Below are positions 1-8,306 of a stretch of DNA of 64,000 bases, piece by piece. Positions within the stretch are counted from its first letter, which is position 1, and each line of letters starts with the position of its first letter. This DNA comes from Hymenobacter aerilatus (GTDB lineage: Bacteria > Bacteroidota > Bacteroidia > Cytophagales > Hymenobacteraceae): the NCBI RefSeq assembly GCF_022921095.1, contig NZ_CP095053.1, forward strand, positions 2,212,501 through 2,276,500, in the 5' to 3' direction. The notes under the pieces are model-generated. The model was not told the DNA's origin and did no database searches. It saw nothing but the letters and a program-made list of their open reading frames with translations. A program made the translations under genes and the position numbers.

Positions 1-3000
1 GTTCGATACCGCGGGCGGCGTCGTTGCCGCCTACCTCCGGCGAGAAGCCCGAGTAGTTGGTGAAGGTGAAGGGGTTGAGCGCGTTGATGTAGAAGCGGAT
101 ACCGCCTACCCCAAACGACTCGGTAATGGCCCGCGGGATGGTGTAGCCCAGCTGAATGGTGCGGAAGCGCAGGAAAGCGCCCGACTCGATGAAGTAGCTA
201 GAAACCTGCGGAATAACGTTTGATACGCGGGGCTCGGTGGTCGAAGGGTTGGAGGGCGTCCAACGGTCCAGGCGCGAGGCCTCAAAGTTTTCGTTGGTGA
301 AGCGCACAGCCTTCTTGCCATTGTAAATCTTATTGCCGGCCACGCCTTGCAGGTCCACGGCAATGTCGAAGCCTTTGTAAGCGGCGTTGGTGTTCAGGGC
401 ATAGGTGAGGTTGGGGATGGGCGAGCCCAGGCTCACCCGGTCGTTCTGGTCAACCACACCGTCACCGTTCACGTCGCGGAAGCGCAGCTCACCGGGAGCT
501 TTGCCACCGGGCTGGTTGGGAGCAGCGGCTACCTCGTCGGCCGTCTGGAAAATACCTATCACGTCGTAGCCGTAGAATTCGCCGATAGAGGTGTTCACAC
601 CGCTCCGTGTCACCACGTTGCCGTTGCCCAGGCTACCCCCAATGATGGGCTGCCCGCCGTTGCCCAGCGATACAATGTTGTTGCGCAGGGTAGAGAGGTT
701 GGCATTTACGCCGTAGGTGAATTCTTCTTTTACATCACCGCGCCAGCCCAGGGTAAACTCGAAGCCTTTGTTGTCGACAGTACCAATGTTACGGTACAGC
801 GCCCCTACCGATACGGGCACTTGCGTTACCAGGTCGTTGGTCCGACGGTCGAAGTAGTCAGCCTCGAAGGTCAGGCGATTCTCCAGGAATGCCATTTCAA
901 AACCAATGTCTAATTGGTTGATTTTCTCCCAGCGAATCTGCGATACGGTGGGGTTGGTTTCGGTTTTGCCGATGTTCAGCGACTCGCCTGGGCCGAAGAT
1001 GGCGTTCAGGTTGTTGTTGATGCGAGCATAGTACTGGTAGCTGGGCACGTTCACGTTGCCCACCACGCCGTAGCTAGCGCGCAGTTTCAGGTTATCAAAC
1101 ACGCCCAGATCCTTAATAAAGTCTTCTTCTGACAAGCGCCAGCCCAGGCCCAGGGCCGGGAAATAGCCCCACCGGTCGCCCTGCGAGAAGCGCGAAGAAC
1201 CGTCGGCGCGGAAGGTAGCCGTCACCAGGTAGCGGTCTTTGAAAGCGTAGTTGGCACGGGCCAGGCCCGATTGAAACGCGTACTCGCTGGCCGAGTTATT
1301 GGCGATGTTGCCTTGGGCGTTGCCCACGTTCAGGTACCACAGGTCGTCATCGTAGCCGGGCACGTCGTTGCGCTGACCGAAGAGACTTTCGTTCTGGTCG
1401 CGCTGCATGGTATAGCCGGCCAGCAACGTCAGGCGGTGGTCATCGCCAAACTGCGTATCATAGGTCAGCGTGTTTTCCCAGAGCCAGGTAGAGTTAGTAT
1501 CGGTCCGGCGCTCCAGACGGCTACGGTCGTTGCGTTGGTTCTGCGACACGAAGTACACCGGCGCATACACGCGGTTTTCGGTGTAGCCCAGGTCCGTACC
1601 GAAGCTGGTGCGGAAGGTCAGGTTTTTTAGCAGGTTGGCTTCAGCGAAGACGTTACCAATCAAACGGCCGCCTTTGTTGCGCTCGTTGTTATAGGCGAGT
1701 TGCGCCACTGGGTTGGCCACGTTTTGGTTCAGCGAGTAGCTATAATTGCCAGTGGTGGGGTTGAACACCTGCTGGGCGGGGTCAGCGTTGTAAGCATTGT
1801 CGAACACCGAGCCCGGCGTGATGTTCTCTTGAATGCGGCTGATGGCCACATTGGCCCCTACCCGCACGCGGTCGGTAAGCTTGTACTCGTTGTTGACACG
1901 GAAGTTGATACGCTCAAAGTCTTGGCCCTTCACAATGCCTTGCTGCTTGTTGTAGCCGCCGCTGATGCTGTATGTCGACTTTTCCGAGCCGCCCGAAGCG
2001 CTCAGCTGGTAGTCCTGGATAACGCCCTTGCGCAGAACTTCGTCAAACCAGTTCACGCCGCCGCCAAAGTCGTAGCCGGGTCCACGGAACAGGTTGGTAG
2101 AGTTGGGGGTAGTATTGAGAATGGCCTCGTTCAGCAGCGTCTGATATTCGCTGGCATTCGCCATTTTTACTTGCTTGGCAATTTCTTGATAACCCGCGTA
2201 GGCGTTCAGAGTAATGCGGGCCTTACCCGATTTACCTTTTTTGGTGGTCACGATAATCACGCCGTTAGCACCACGTACACCATAAATAGCCAGCGAAGAA
2301 GCGTCCTTTAGTACTTCAATCGACGCAATATCGTAGGGACTCAGGAACTGAATGTTGTTGGTAAACATACCATCTACCACAAATAGCGGCTGGTTGGCAG
2401 CGTTGTTGTCGTCGCCAGCTGTTCGCACCGACGTCACACCCCGAATGCGGATGTTAGGCGCGGCGCCGGGAGCACCCGAGTTGGAGGTAATAGTCACGCC
2501 GGCCACCTTGCCTTGCAGCGCCTGCTCGGCGTTGGCTACGGGGCGGTTGGCAATTTCCTCGGCTTTCACCGAGCCAATGGCGCCCGTCACGTCGGCTTTG
2601 CGCTGGGTGCCGTAGCCCACTACTACTACCTCGTTCAGAGTTTTGGTGTCGGCGCCCATCGTGATGTTGATGGCCGTGCGGCCGCCTACGGGCACCTCCT
2701 GGGTGTTGTAGCCAATGAAGGAGAACGTGAGCGTAGCGTTGTCGGGGACCGTGAGAGAGTAGTTACCCTCCACATCGGTCTGGGTGCCGTTGGAGGTGCC
2801 TTTCGCTACTACGTTCACGCCGGGTAGGCCCGCGCCTTTTTCATCCAGCACGCGGCCGGTGACAGTGATATCGGCCTGAAGAGCGGGCTGCAACACGATG
2901 CCATTGTCTACCACTTCATATTTCACCGCTACTGGCGACAGAATCGTGCGCAACACCTCTACCAAAGGCTGGTTTACGGCTTTCACCGACACGCGCCGAG

Positions 3001-3241
3001 TAGCCTTAATCACCTGTGGGCTGTACATGAAGTGCGTGTTAGTCTGCGCCTCCAACTGCCCAAGCAGGGTCTTCACGGTTTCGTTGTTGGCCTGCACCGT
3101 CACGGGCTGGCTCAGAATTTCCTGGGATAAGACCGGCCTGGCCCAGGTAATGCTGGTAGTGAGCAGCAGACCAAACAATTGCAGAAGCACGGCGCGTTTA
3201 AAGCGTATGCCCAGTGGTGGGATTTGTAGAAGAGAACTCAT
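1..3241 (-). CDS. SusC/RagA-family TonB-dependent outer-membrane receptor with STN domain (3' end beyond window)
   Basis: About 1080 residues are open from ATG at 3241 to the left edge with no stop. A signal-peptide-like start (hydrophobic LLQLFGLLLTTSITWA) is followed by an STN secretin/TonB signalling domain (about 45-125), a carboxypeptidase-D-like beta domain beginning DITVTGRVLDEKG, the motif VVVGYGTQRKADVTGAIGSV that opens the plug, plug text with FVVDGMFTNNIQ and GVRGANGVIIVTTKKGK, and a long barrel. At the window edge it reads NALNPFTFTNYSGFSPEVGG, the conserved near-terminal signature of SusC proteins, so only a few tens of residues are missing. It should import a glycan or other ligand across the outer membrane using TonB. 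The STN domain and the upstream sigma/anti-sigma pair indicate that it also signals ligand arrival. A SusD partner would lie beyond the left edge. Confidence 0.93.
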   Translation of the reverse strand, partial: MSSLLQIPPLGIRFKRAVLLQLFGLLLTTSITWARPVLSQEILSQPVTVQANNETVKTLLGQLEAQTNTHFMYSPQVIKATRRVSVKAVNQPLVEVLRTILSPVAVKYEVVDNGIVLQPALQADITVTGRVLDEKGAGLPGVNVVAKGTSNGTQTDVEGNYSLTVPDNATLTFSFIGYNTQEVPVGGRTAINITMGADTKTLNEVVVVGYGTQRKADVTGAIGSVKAEEIANRPVANAEQALQGKVAGVTITSNSGAPGAAPNIRIRGVTSVRTAGDDNNAANQPLFVVDGMFTNNIQFLSPYDIASIEVLKDASSLAIYGVRGANGVIIVTTKKGKSGKARITLNAYAGYQEIAKQVKMANASEYQTLLNEAILNTTPNSTNLFRGPGYDFGGGVNWFDEVLRKGVIQDYQLSASGGSEKSTYSISGGYNKQQGIVKGQDFERINFRVNNEYKLTDRVRVGANVAISRIQENITPGSVFDNAYNADPAQQVFNPTTGNYSYSLNQNVANPVAQLAYNNERNKGGRLIGNVFAEANLLKNLTFRTSFGTDLGYTENRVYAPVYFVSQNQRNDRSRLERRTDTNSTWLWENTLTYDTQFGDDHRLTLLAGYTMQRDQNESLFGQRNDVPGYDDDLWYLNVGNAQGNIANNSASEYAFQSGLARANYAFKDRYLVTATFRADGSSRFSQGDRWGYFPALGLGWRLSEEDFIKDLGVFDNLKLRASYGVVGNVNVPSYQYYARINNNLNAIFGPGESLNIGKTETNPTVSQIRWEKINQLDIGFEMAFLENRLTFEADYFDRRTNDLVTQVPVSVGALYRNIGTVDNKGFEFTLGWRGDVKEEFTYGVNANLSTLRNNIVSLGNGGQPIIGGSLGNGNVVTRSGVNTSIGEFYGYDVIGIFQTADEVAAAPNQPGGKAPGELRFRDVNGDGVVDQNDRVSLGSPIPNLTYALNTNAAYKGFDIAVDLQGVAGNKIYNGKKAVRFTNENFEASRLDRWTPSNPSTTEPRVSNVIPQVSSYFIESGAFLRFRTIQLGYTIPRAITESFGVGGIRFYINALNPFTFTNYSGFSPEVGGNDAARGIE

Positions 3242-3367
3242 ACAGCTTGTTAGGGTTGGTGAGAAGAATTTGGGAATTAAGCAAAGCGGTAAAAAGCGTG
3301 AAATGAAGCCGCAATCGTTTGCAGAGAGTTTAACGAAAAAAGAGAGTGGAGGGAGGCCAAAACCGCG

Positions 3368-4399
3368 TTAAGATTTGCAGCCCTGGCTATACAGTTGCAC
3401 ATGCGCATCTGTCGACCTATAAGTAGCGCCCAAAGTTTTGCACAACAGGTCTAAATTGTTGAATAGTTGATCCTTTTGGAGCACCACGCTCACTGTACAG
3501 TGCGCTAGTGCCGCCTCATCATACAGTATTTCAACCCCGTAGGCATGTTCCAGCGTGGCAATTACCTCTGCCACGGGCTGGTCGTCGAAAGACAAGGTAG
3601 TAGGCAGTGCCAGCAGTGCAGGTTGGGCCACCAAATCTTTGCGCAACGCATGGGCAGCGGGCGAATACACGGCCTGTTGATTGGGCAGCAAGTCTACTGC
3701 AGCGGGTGGTGCTGCGGCAGTGGCTGCTACCGGCTTGCGGGGCTGCACCCGCACTTTGCCGCGCAACACCTGTACCCGTGTTTCGGGCTGGCCGGCGTAG
3801 GCCTGCACGGTGAAGCTAGTACCCAGCACCGTGGTCAGCATTTGCTCCGTGTATACCTCAAACGGGTGCTGCGGATTGTGCGACACATCAAACGTAGCTT
3901 CACCTGACAAAAACACTTGCCGACGAGCTGCCACGAAACGGCGGGGGTAGCGCAAACGGCTGTCCGGAGCCAATACCACTGTGCTACCATCGGGTAGGGT
4001 GAGTTGGCCGGGCTCGGTACGTATAGTCCATTCTGATTGCGCTGTTTCCTGTTGTACGGTGGTGGATGCCACCCAGGAGCCGGGCAGTTGTTGCAGCGCC
4101 GCCAAGCCTACCCCAACGGCCACTGCTGCCGCAGCCGCCCAGCGCACCGGGGCTCGCACATACCAAGGCTTTGTGGCGGTAGCCAGCGGTATTACTGGCG
4201 TTTCCAGTTCGGTTTGCTGGGCAATGCGTGCCCAAAGCGCCTCTTGCAACGTCTGCCTTTCCTGCGCAGTCAGGGGTGGACTGGAGGGCACGTGCTGCTC
4301 CAGAGCAGCATACCAGTGCTCTACTTCGCGCTGCTCCGCGGGCGTGCATTCGCCACGTTGGTACCGCTGTAGTATATCCTGAATGTATGCGTCTGACAT
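3368..4399 (-). CDS. FecR-family anti-sigma factor (DUF4974 C-terminus)
   Basis: A 343-residue inner-membrane anti-sigma regulator. A short cytoplasmic N-terminus (MSDAYIQDILQRYQRGECT...) is followed by one membrane segment (about residues 87-108, WAAAAAVAVGVGLAALQQL), a FecR domain with PGQLTLPDGSTVVLAPDSRL and GEATFDVSHNPQHPFEV, and a DUF4974 domain (LSFDDQPVAEVIATLEHAYG...) that resembles an STN fold. In this family the periplasmic part contacts the receptor STN domain and the cytoplasmic part holds or activates the ECF sigma factor. It sits between the ECF sigma gene (upstream) and the SusC gene (126 nt downstream). ATG at 4399 is preferred; an in-frame TTG lies 6 nt upstream. Confidence 0.92.
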   Translation of the reverse strand: MSDAYIQDILQRYQRGECTPAEQREVEHWYAALEQHVPSSPPLTAQERQTLQEALWARIAQQTELETPVIPLATATKPWYVRAPVRWAAAAAVAVGVGLAALQQLPGSWVASTTVQQETAQSEWTIRTEPGQLTLPDGSTVVLAPDSRLRYPRRFVAARRQVFLSGEATFDVSHNPQHPFEVYTEQMLTTVLGTSFTVQAYAGQPETRVQVLRGKVRVQPRKPVAATAAAPPAAVDLLPNQQAVYSPAAHALRKDLVAQPALLALPTTLSFDDQPVAEVIATLEHAYGVEILYDEAALAHCTVSVVLQKDQLFNNLDLLCKTLGATYRSTDAHVQLYSQGCKS

Positions 4400-4545
4400 A
4401 AGCAAAGCCGTGGTTTGCTCTTATAGTCGAACAACCACCGTCCTACCCTGGCGCGGACGCAAAAAATTTGGGCTGATTTCCCAGTCTGCCTATATAATTA
4501 ACTGAAAATCAACTTGTTTAAATTATAAATTTTTTAATAAAAAAT

Positions 4546-5133
4546 TTACTTTATCGATAACAGTAAAGGCAACAGTACTAAAAAGTCCTTTAAACGCACC
4601 CGTAACAACTTCAGAGCGCGCGTCAGGTGGTATTCCACCGTTTTGGGCGACAGATGTAGTCGGTCGGCAATTTCGGGGATGCTCTGGTGCTCCAGCCGAC
4701 TCAACCGAAACACCTCTCGCGTCGACTCGGGCAATTGAGTGATGCTCTCGGCCAGAGCCACTGACAAGTCGTCGGCGGCTACCAGCTCCTCGGTGCTACG
4801 GTCGGGCGCCAGTGGCTGCGCCTGCCGGTAGCTCAGGTAGCCGGCATGGGTAGTACGCACCCGTAGGTAGTCAATAATGCGGTACTGTAGGGCTTTGTGC
4901 AGGTAGTGGGGCAACCTTTCGATGTGGCTGCTGACGCGCTTGTGCCACAACGCCGCAAACAAGTCCTGCACCAGCTCTTCGGCGGCCTCGCGCGAGCCCA
5001 GCTTGCGCTGGGCCGTGGTGAAAAGTGGCCACCAGTACCGCTCGTAGATTTCCGCAAACGCCCGCGCATCCCCGTCGCTCAGCGCCTGTACCAGGGCTGC
5101 ATCGTCGGCTATAGCGTAAGAGTTCGGCGGCAT
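4546..5133 (-). CDS. ECF-type RNA polymerase sigma-70 factor
   Basis: 195 residues. Region 2 is at about 25-90 (ARAFAEIYERYWWPLFTTAQ, then EELVQDLFAALWHKR) and region 4 at about 125-180 (LPESTREVFRLSRLEHQSIP, then a helix-turn-helix IADRLHLSPKTVEYHLTRAL). There is no region 1 or 3, as expected for an extracytoplasmic-function sigma factor of the Bacteroidota FecI-like group. The FecR-type regulator and SusC receptor follow on the same strand, giving the standard signalling trio. The last residues are very hydrophobic (DFLVLLPLLLSIK), which is slightly unusual for a soluble sigma factor. ATG start at 5133. Confidence 0.93.
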   Translation of the reverse strand: MPPNSYAIADDAALVQALSDGDARAFAEIYERYWWPLFTTAQRKLGSREAAEELVQDLFAALWHKRVSSHIERLPHYLHKALQYRIIDYLRVRTTHAGYLSYRQAQPLAPDRSTEELVAADDLSVALAESITQLPESTREVFRLSRLEHQSIPEIADRLHLSPKTVEYHLTRALKLLRVRLKDFLVLLPLLLSIK

Positions 5134-5234
5134 AAGTTTTTGTGGAGAAGACGAATGTAGGGTACGTAACAGATTTACACCGTGTATCTGATAAACAGTG
5201 CAAGCCCCTTAGCTCTACAACAACGCAACTTAGA

Positions 5235-5264
5235 AAAAGATACCCGCGCCGGGAGTGGCGCGGG
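5235..5264 (-). terminator. Intrinsic terminator after the HIT-NuiA gene
   Basis: An 8-bp GC stem CCCGCGCC/GGCGCGGG (5243-5250 with 5257-5264, 6-nt loop) is followed on the minus strand by TATCTTTTTC. It lies 10 nt beyond the stop codon of the minus-strand gene ending at 5274. Confidence 0.75.
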
Positions 5265-5273
5265 CTTTTCTGT

Positions 5274-6167
5274 TTAGGTTTCGCTGAGGTAGGTTTTGAA
5301 GCCCGTCAGCTGCCCATCGGCTGTTTTACCCAAGGCATAGACCATTATGCGCGGGCCGTCCCCGAAGCGGTACACCTGTGTATCGTCTAGCTCTTGCTTC
5401 AAAAACATCTGCAACGCTTTAAAGCGGTTGGCGGCCTGCACCGAGCCTTGGGGGCCGTTGTCGGCGGTTTGCTGGCGCAGGAACTGGGTTAGCTCCTGCG
5501 TCTGCACAGGCGTATCGGCGGGCTCACCTACCAGCTCGCGCACGACTTCCGGCGTCAGCTCCTGCGGGGGGGCGGGGTAGTGTACTACTTCCAATGGCGC
5601 TTCGGTTTCGCCTACGTAGTGCAGGCCCTGCGTGAGCTGGCGTAGTTGGTCGGTGGGAGCCGCGGCGGCGGGGGTAGGCGCGGCGGCGATGGCGTTGCTG
5701 GCCACGGTTTCGCGCTCGGCTTTGCTTTCCAAGGGTGAGGTGTGTGCTTCGCCTACCTCGCTGGCTTCGGCGGCCGGCACGTGGGCGGCAATGGCAGCGG
5801 CCAGCTCCCGCATGCGCTCCTCGGGCACTGTAATCTTAGGGTTGGCGAAGTTCATATCCGCCACTTTGTTCATCGGAATCAAATGAATGTGCGCGTGCGG
5901 CACTTCCAGCCCAATTACGGCCACCCCGATGCGCTTGCACGGTACGGCGGCCCGCACCCCTTGCGCCACGCGCTGGGCAAACAGGTGCAGCGCGGCCAAC
6001 TCCTGCGGGGGCAGATCGAAGATGTAGTCGATTTCTTTCTTCGGAATCACCAGCGTATGGCCTTCCACCAGGGGCGTGATGTCCAGAAAAGCCAGGTGCG
6101 CGTCGTCTTCGGCTACTTTATAAGCCGGCAGCTCGCCGGCCACGATGCGAGAGAAAATAGAAGGCAT
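5274..6167 (-). CDS. HIT-family hydrolase fused to a NuiA-like nuclease-inhibitor domain
   Basis: 297 residues in two parts. Residues 1-130 are a HIT/Hint-type domain: IFSRIVAGELPAYKVAEDD, then HTLVIPKKEID, and the triad VPHAHIHLIP (H91, H93, H95), the nucleotide phosphoramide hydrolase motif; this part is full length for a bacterial HIT protein. Residues 131-173 are an Ala/Glu/Pro linker. Residues 174-297 resemble the nuclease A inhibitor family: QLTQGLHYVGETEAPLEVV near the start and DTQVYRFGDGPRIMVYALGK then GFKTYLSET at the end match the family's opening SE(x)PLEV-like and closing VYR-G...GKT-G...ET patterns. The HIT assignment is secure; the NuiA assignment is by eye. A frameshift-made fusion is unlikely because the frame is clean throughout. 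Divergent from nothing; greA lies upstream on the same strand. Confidence 0.85.
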   Translation of the reverse strand: MPSIFSRIVAGELPAYKVAEDDAHLAFLDITPLVEGHTLVIPKKEIDYIFDLPPQELAALHLFAQRVAQGVRAAVPCKRIGVAVIGLEVPHAHIHLIPMNKVADMNFANPKITVPEERMRELAAAIAAHVPAAEASEVGEAHTSPLESKAERETVASNAIAAAPTPAAAAPTDQLRQLTQGLHYVGETEAPLEVVHYPAPPQELTPEVVRELVGEPADTPVQTQELTQFLRQQTADNGPQGSVQAANRFKALQMFLKQELDDTQVYRFGDGPRIMVYALGKTADGQLTGFKTYLSET

Positions 6168-6169
6168 GT

Positions 6170-6370
6170 GGTCAAATGGTGAAATAGTGAGATGGTGAGT
6201 TGACGTGTAATATACGCTTGAGGCATATGTGGAACAGGTAAAACACCATGTCCAAAGTACGTGGGAAAACGCAAAAGGGCGAAGTCGTTGACTTCGCCCT
6301 CTTCTCCAGAAAAACAGTAAGATAATGATACCATTAACTCACCATTTCACAAGTTCACTATCTCACCACC
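6170..6370. repeat. Intergenic palindromic element enclosing a terminator
   Basis: The outer parts of this interval are imperfect inverted copies of one another: GGTGAAATAGTGAGATGGTGAG near 6178-6200 against CTCACCATTTCACAAG...CTATCTCACCACC near 6337-6370. The centre holds the 11-bp terminator hairpin at 6276-6300. It resembles the other long palindromes in this window in layout but not in sequence. Confidence 0.5.
6270..6300 (-). terminator. Intrinsic terminator after greA
   Basis: A perfect 11-bp stem AGGGCGAAGTC/GACTTCGCCCT (6276-6286 with 6290-6300, 3-nt loop). On the minus strand it is followed by TTTTGCG. It lies about 70 nt downstream of the greA stop. Confidence 0.7.
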
Positions 6371-6843
6371 TAGCGCGAAATTTCCAGAATCTCGAATTGC
6401 AGCTTACCAGCAGGCACAGTAATCTCGGCTGTGTCGCCGGCCGATTTGCCCAGCAGGCCTTTGCCGATGGGTGACTTCACGGAGATTTTGCCGGCGGCCA
6501 GGTTGGCTTCTTCCTCAGCTACCAGCGTGTAGTCGAGCACCATGCCATTTTTCAGGTTTTTCAATTTTACTTTGCTCATAATGAGCACCTTGCTGGTATC
6601 GAGGTTGCTCTCGTCGAGCAGGCGGGCATTACCCACAATTTCTTCCAGCTTGGCTATTTTCAGTTCCAGCAAACCCTGGGCTTCCTTGGCAGCGTCGTAT
6701 TCGGCATTCTCACTTAGGTCACCCTTATCGCGGGCCTCGCGCAGGTCGTCGGCAGCTTTGGCCCGACCACGGATTTTCAGGTCCTGCAACTCGTCTTTGA
6801 GTTTCTGCAAGCCTTCGGGGGTATAATAATTAACAGTAGCCAT
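6370..6843 (-). CDS. greA: Transcription elongation factor GreA
   Basis: 157 residues, the usual length. The N-terminal coiled coil (about 1-75) contains GLQKLKDELQDLK and the acidic tip DLSENAEYDAAKEAQ that reaches into the RNA polymerase secondary channel and stimulates cleavage of backtracked RNA. The C-terminal FKBP-like domain has VKSPIGKGLLGKSAGDTAEI and ends VPAGKLQFEILEISR. The start is the ATG at 6843. A -7 box at 6919-6926 and a strong hairpin with T-tract at 6864-6903 lie in its leader, suggesting attenuation. Confidence 0.97.
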   Translation of the reverse strand: MATVNYYTPEGLQKLKDELQDLKIRGRAKAADDLREARDKGDLSENAEYDAAKEAQGLLELKIAKLEEIVGNARLLDESNLDTSKVLIMSKVKLKNLKNGMVLDYTLVAEEEANLAAGKISVKSPIGKGLLGKSAGDTAEITVPAGKLQFEILEISR

Positions 6844-6863
6844 GTCGGGTTGGTGGATTAGCT

Positions 6864-6903
6864 AAAAAACAAGGAGAACGGTCAGCAGCGCCGACCGTTC
6901 TCC
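6864..6903 (-). terminator. Terminator-like hairpin in the greA leader (possible attenuator)
   Basis: A perfect 11-bp stem GGAGAACGGTC/GACCGTTCTCC (6903-6893 and 6883-6873 on the minus strand, 9-nt loop) is followed immediately by TTGTTTTTT. It ends 20 nt before the greA start codon and lies downstream of a predicted greA promoter, so it may be either the terminator of the dehydrogenase gene or an attenuator for greA. Confidence 0.8.
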
Positions 6904-6918
6904 AAAACAGGTTTCCTG

Positions 6919-6926
6919 CAAATATA
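6919..6926 (-). promoter_or_regulatory. Predicted -7 box upstream of greA
   Basis: The minus strand reads TATATTTG, an exact match to the Bacteroidota -7 consensus TAnnTTTG, with transcription expected to start about 7 nt downstream and run into the 6864-6903 hairpin. A clear -33 box at the usual spacing is not visible. Confidence 0.5.
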
Positions 6927-6987
6927 CACATTCGCCGCAAACCAAGCACTGGCGTTGTGCTGGCCCGGTGGCAGCGGCACTCAGCCC

Positions 6988-7938
6988 CTACCCCGCGTGC
7001 CGACGCAGAAAATCGTGGATTTTGCGGGCTAACACCTCATTGATGCGATGATAGGACTGATGCGTCCAGCCGCCGATGTGGGGCGTAAATACCACATTTG
7101 GGTCGGCTTCCAGCGCGTCGAGGGTAGCACGCTGGGCGGGCGTAAGAGTGGCGAGCTTTTCATTTTCGAGTACGTCGAGGCCAGCGCCGCGCACCTGGCC
7201 AATAGCCAACTGGCGTACCAACGCGGCGTGGTCCAGCACCTCACCCCGCGCCGTGTTCAGCAGCCAGATCGGGCGCTGAAAACCGGTTAGCATCGCCTCA
7301 TTCACGACATGGTGATTGGCCGCCGAGTAGGGAATGTGCAGGCTCAGCACCTCGGCCTGCTGGTGCAGCTCGGCCAACGAAACCAGGGTAGCATAGTGGT
7401 CGGGGGCGCAGTTGGGGTCGTGGTCGTAGGCCAGCACAGTGCAGCCGAAGCCCGAGAGGCGCCGGGCAAAGGCCTTGCCCATGTGCCCGTAACCAATCAG
7501 CCCAATCACTTTGCCGCCTACTTCCTCGCCGCGGTTAGCCTCGCGGCGCCACTGCCCGGCGCGCACCTCGCGGTCGGCCCGGCCAATGTTGCGCAACACA
7601 CTCAGCAGCAGCCCTACGGCAAACTCACCCACGGCATCCTGGTTGCCCTCAGGTGCATTCAGCAGCGTAACGTTGGCCGCGGCCAGCGCTTCCTCGTCAA
7701 TATTATCGACACCAGCGCCGGCGCGGGCCACCCAGCGCAGGGCGGGGCCATGTGCTAAAAGGTCGGCGGTAATGCGCAGCTTGGAGCGCACCATGAGGCC
7801 ATCATAAGGATGCGCAGCCAGGGCAGCGGGCACTTCCGTAGCCGTTAGTTCGGGCCGATAGTGGAGCTGCACCCCAATCTCGGCCAGCATATTGGGCAGA
7901 CTGGAGTGCATTTCGTCGATGCAAAGACAGAGGGACAT
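6988..7938 (-). CDS. D-isomer-specific 2-hydroxyacid dehydrogenase (PGDH-like)
   Basis: 316 residues, NAD-dependent. The Rossmann glycine motif GYGHMG is at 149-154; the catalytic residues expected in the family are Arg231 (LLNTARGEV), Glu258 (LDVLENE) and His287 (FTPHIGG). The N-terminus begins immediately at the substrate domain and lacks any C-terminal ACT domain, so it is the short form. The family covers phosphoglycerate, glyoxylate and other 2-oxoacid reductions; the text WVARAGAGVDNID and GNQDAVGEFAVGLLLS is closest to 3-phosphoglycerate dehydrogenase-like members, but the substrate cannot be fixed from sequence. Start ATG at 7938. Confidence 0.88.
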   Translation of the reverse strand: MSLCLCIDEMHSSLPNMLAEIGVQLHYRPELTATEVPAALAAHPYDGLMVRSKLRITADLLAHGPALRWVARAGAGVDNIDEEALAAANVTLLNAPEGNQDAVGEFAVGLLLSVLRNIGRADREVRAGQWRREANRGEEVGGKVIGLIGYGHMGKAFARRLSGFGCTVLAYDHDPNCAPDHYATLVSLAELHQQAEVLSLHIPYSAANHHVVNEAMLTGFQRPIWLLNTARGEVLDHAALVRQLAIGQVRGAGLDVLENEKLATLTPAQRATLDALEADPNVVFTPHIGGWTHQSYHRINEVLARKIHDFLRRHAG

Positions 7939-7946
7939 TCGTTTTG

Positions 7947-8303
7947 TTATTTACCTGATTGTAGTACTACTACCATACTGTCACGCAATTCAGATGAGTA
8001 CCCGCGTCGTTTATACAAAGCAACCAAATCAAGGGCTTTAGGTATGAATCCATATTTTTTAAAATCTACAGATTGTGATGGAGGCGAACCTACATAACCT
8101 ATTAATTGACTAGCGTAAAACCTTCCTAATGAATCTGTGGTCGTTGAATCCAACACTACCGATTCTTGCCGCAGTGTCACCCGAACGTTGGCAATCGGAT
8201 TTCCAGAACTATCTATCACAATTCCATCGCAGCCAATAATTTGCTCACAACTCGACGCTAAAATCATCAAGAATATTGCACCAATTAGTCGCTCAAGATG
8301 CAT
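7947..8303 (-). CDS. Small lipoprotein with carboxypeptidase-regulatory-like beta domain
   Basis: 118 residues. A short signal sequence ends in a lipobox (FLMILASSC), so the mature protein should be lipid-anchored. The rest fits a transthyretin-like/CarboxypepD_reg fold: GIVIDSSGNPIANVRVTLRQ, then TDSLGRFYASQLIGYVG. The start codon is 3 nt from the rsmA stop, so the two are probably cotranscribed. The gene is visibly richer in A+T than rsmA and the dehydrogenase on either side, which suggests a later insertion. No function can be given. Confidence 0.72.
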   Translation of the reverse strand: MHLERLIGAIFLMILASSCEQIIGCDGIVIDSSGNPIANVRVTLRQESVVLDSTTTDSLGRFYASQLIGYVGSPPSQSVDFKKYGFIPKALDLVALYKRRGYSSELRDSMVVVLQSGK

Positions 8304-8306
8304 TGC

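Noticed and set aside
347..2827. Several plus-strand open frames of 70-200 codons opposite the SusC gene
   Set aside because: They are antisense to a well-supported 1080-codon receptor, show no family motif, and are what high-GC codon bias produces on the opposite strand.
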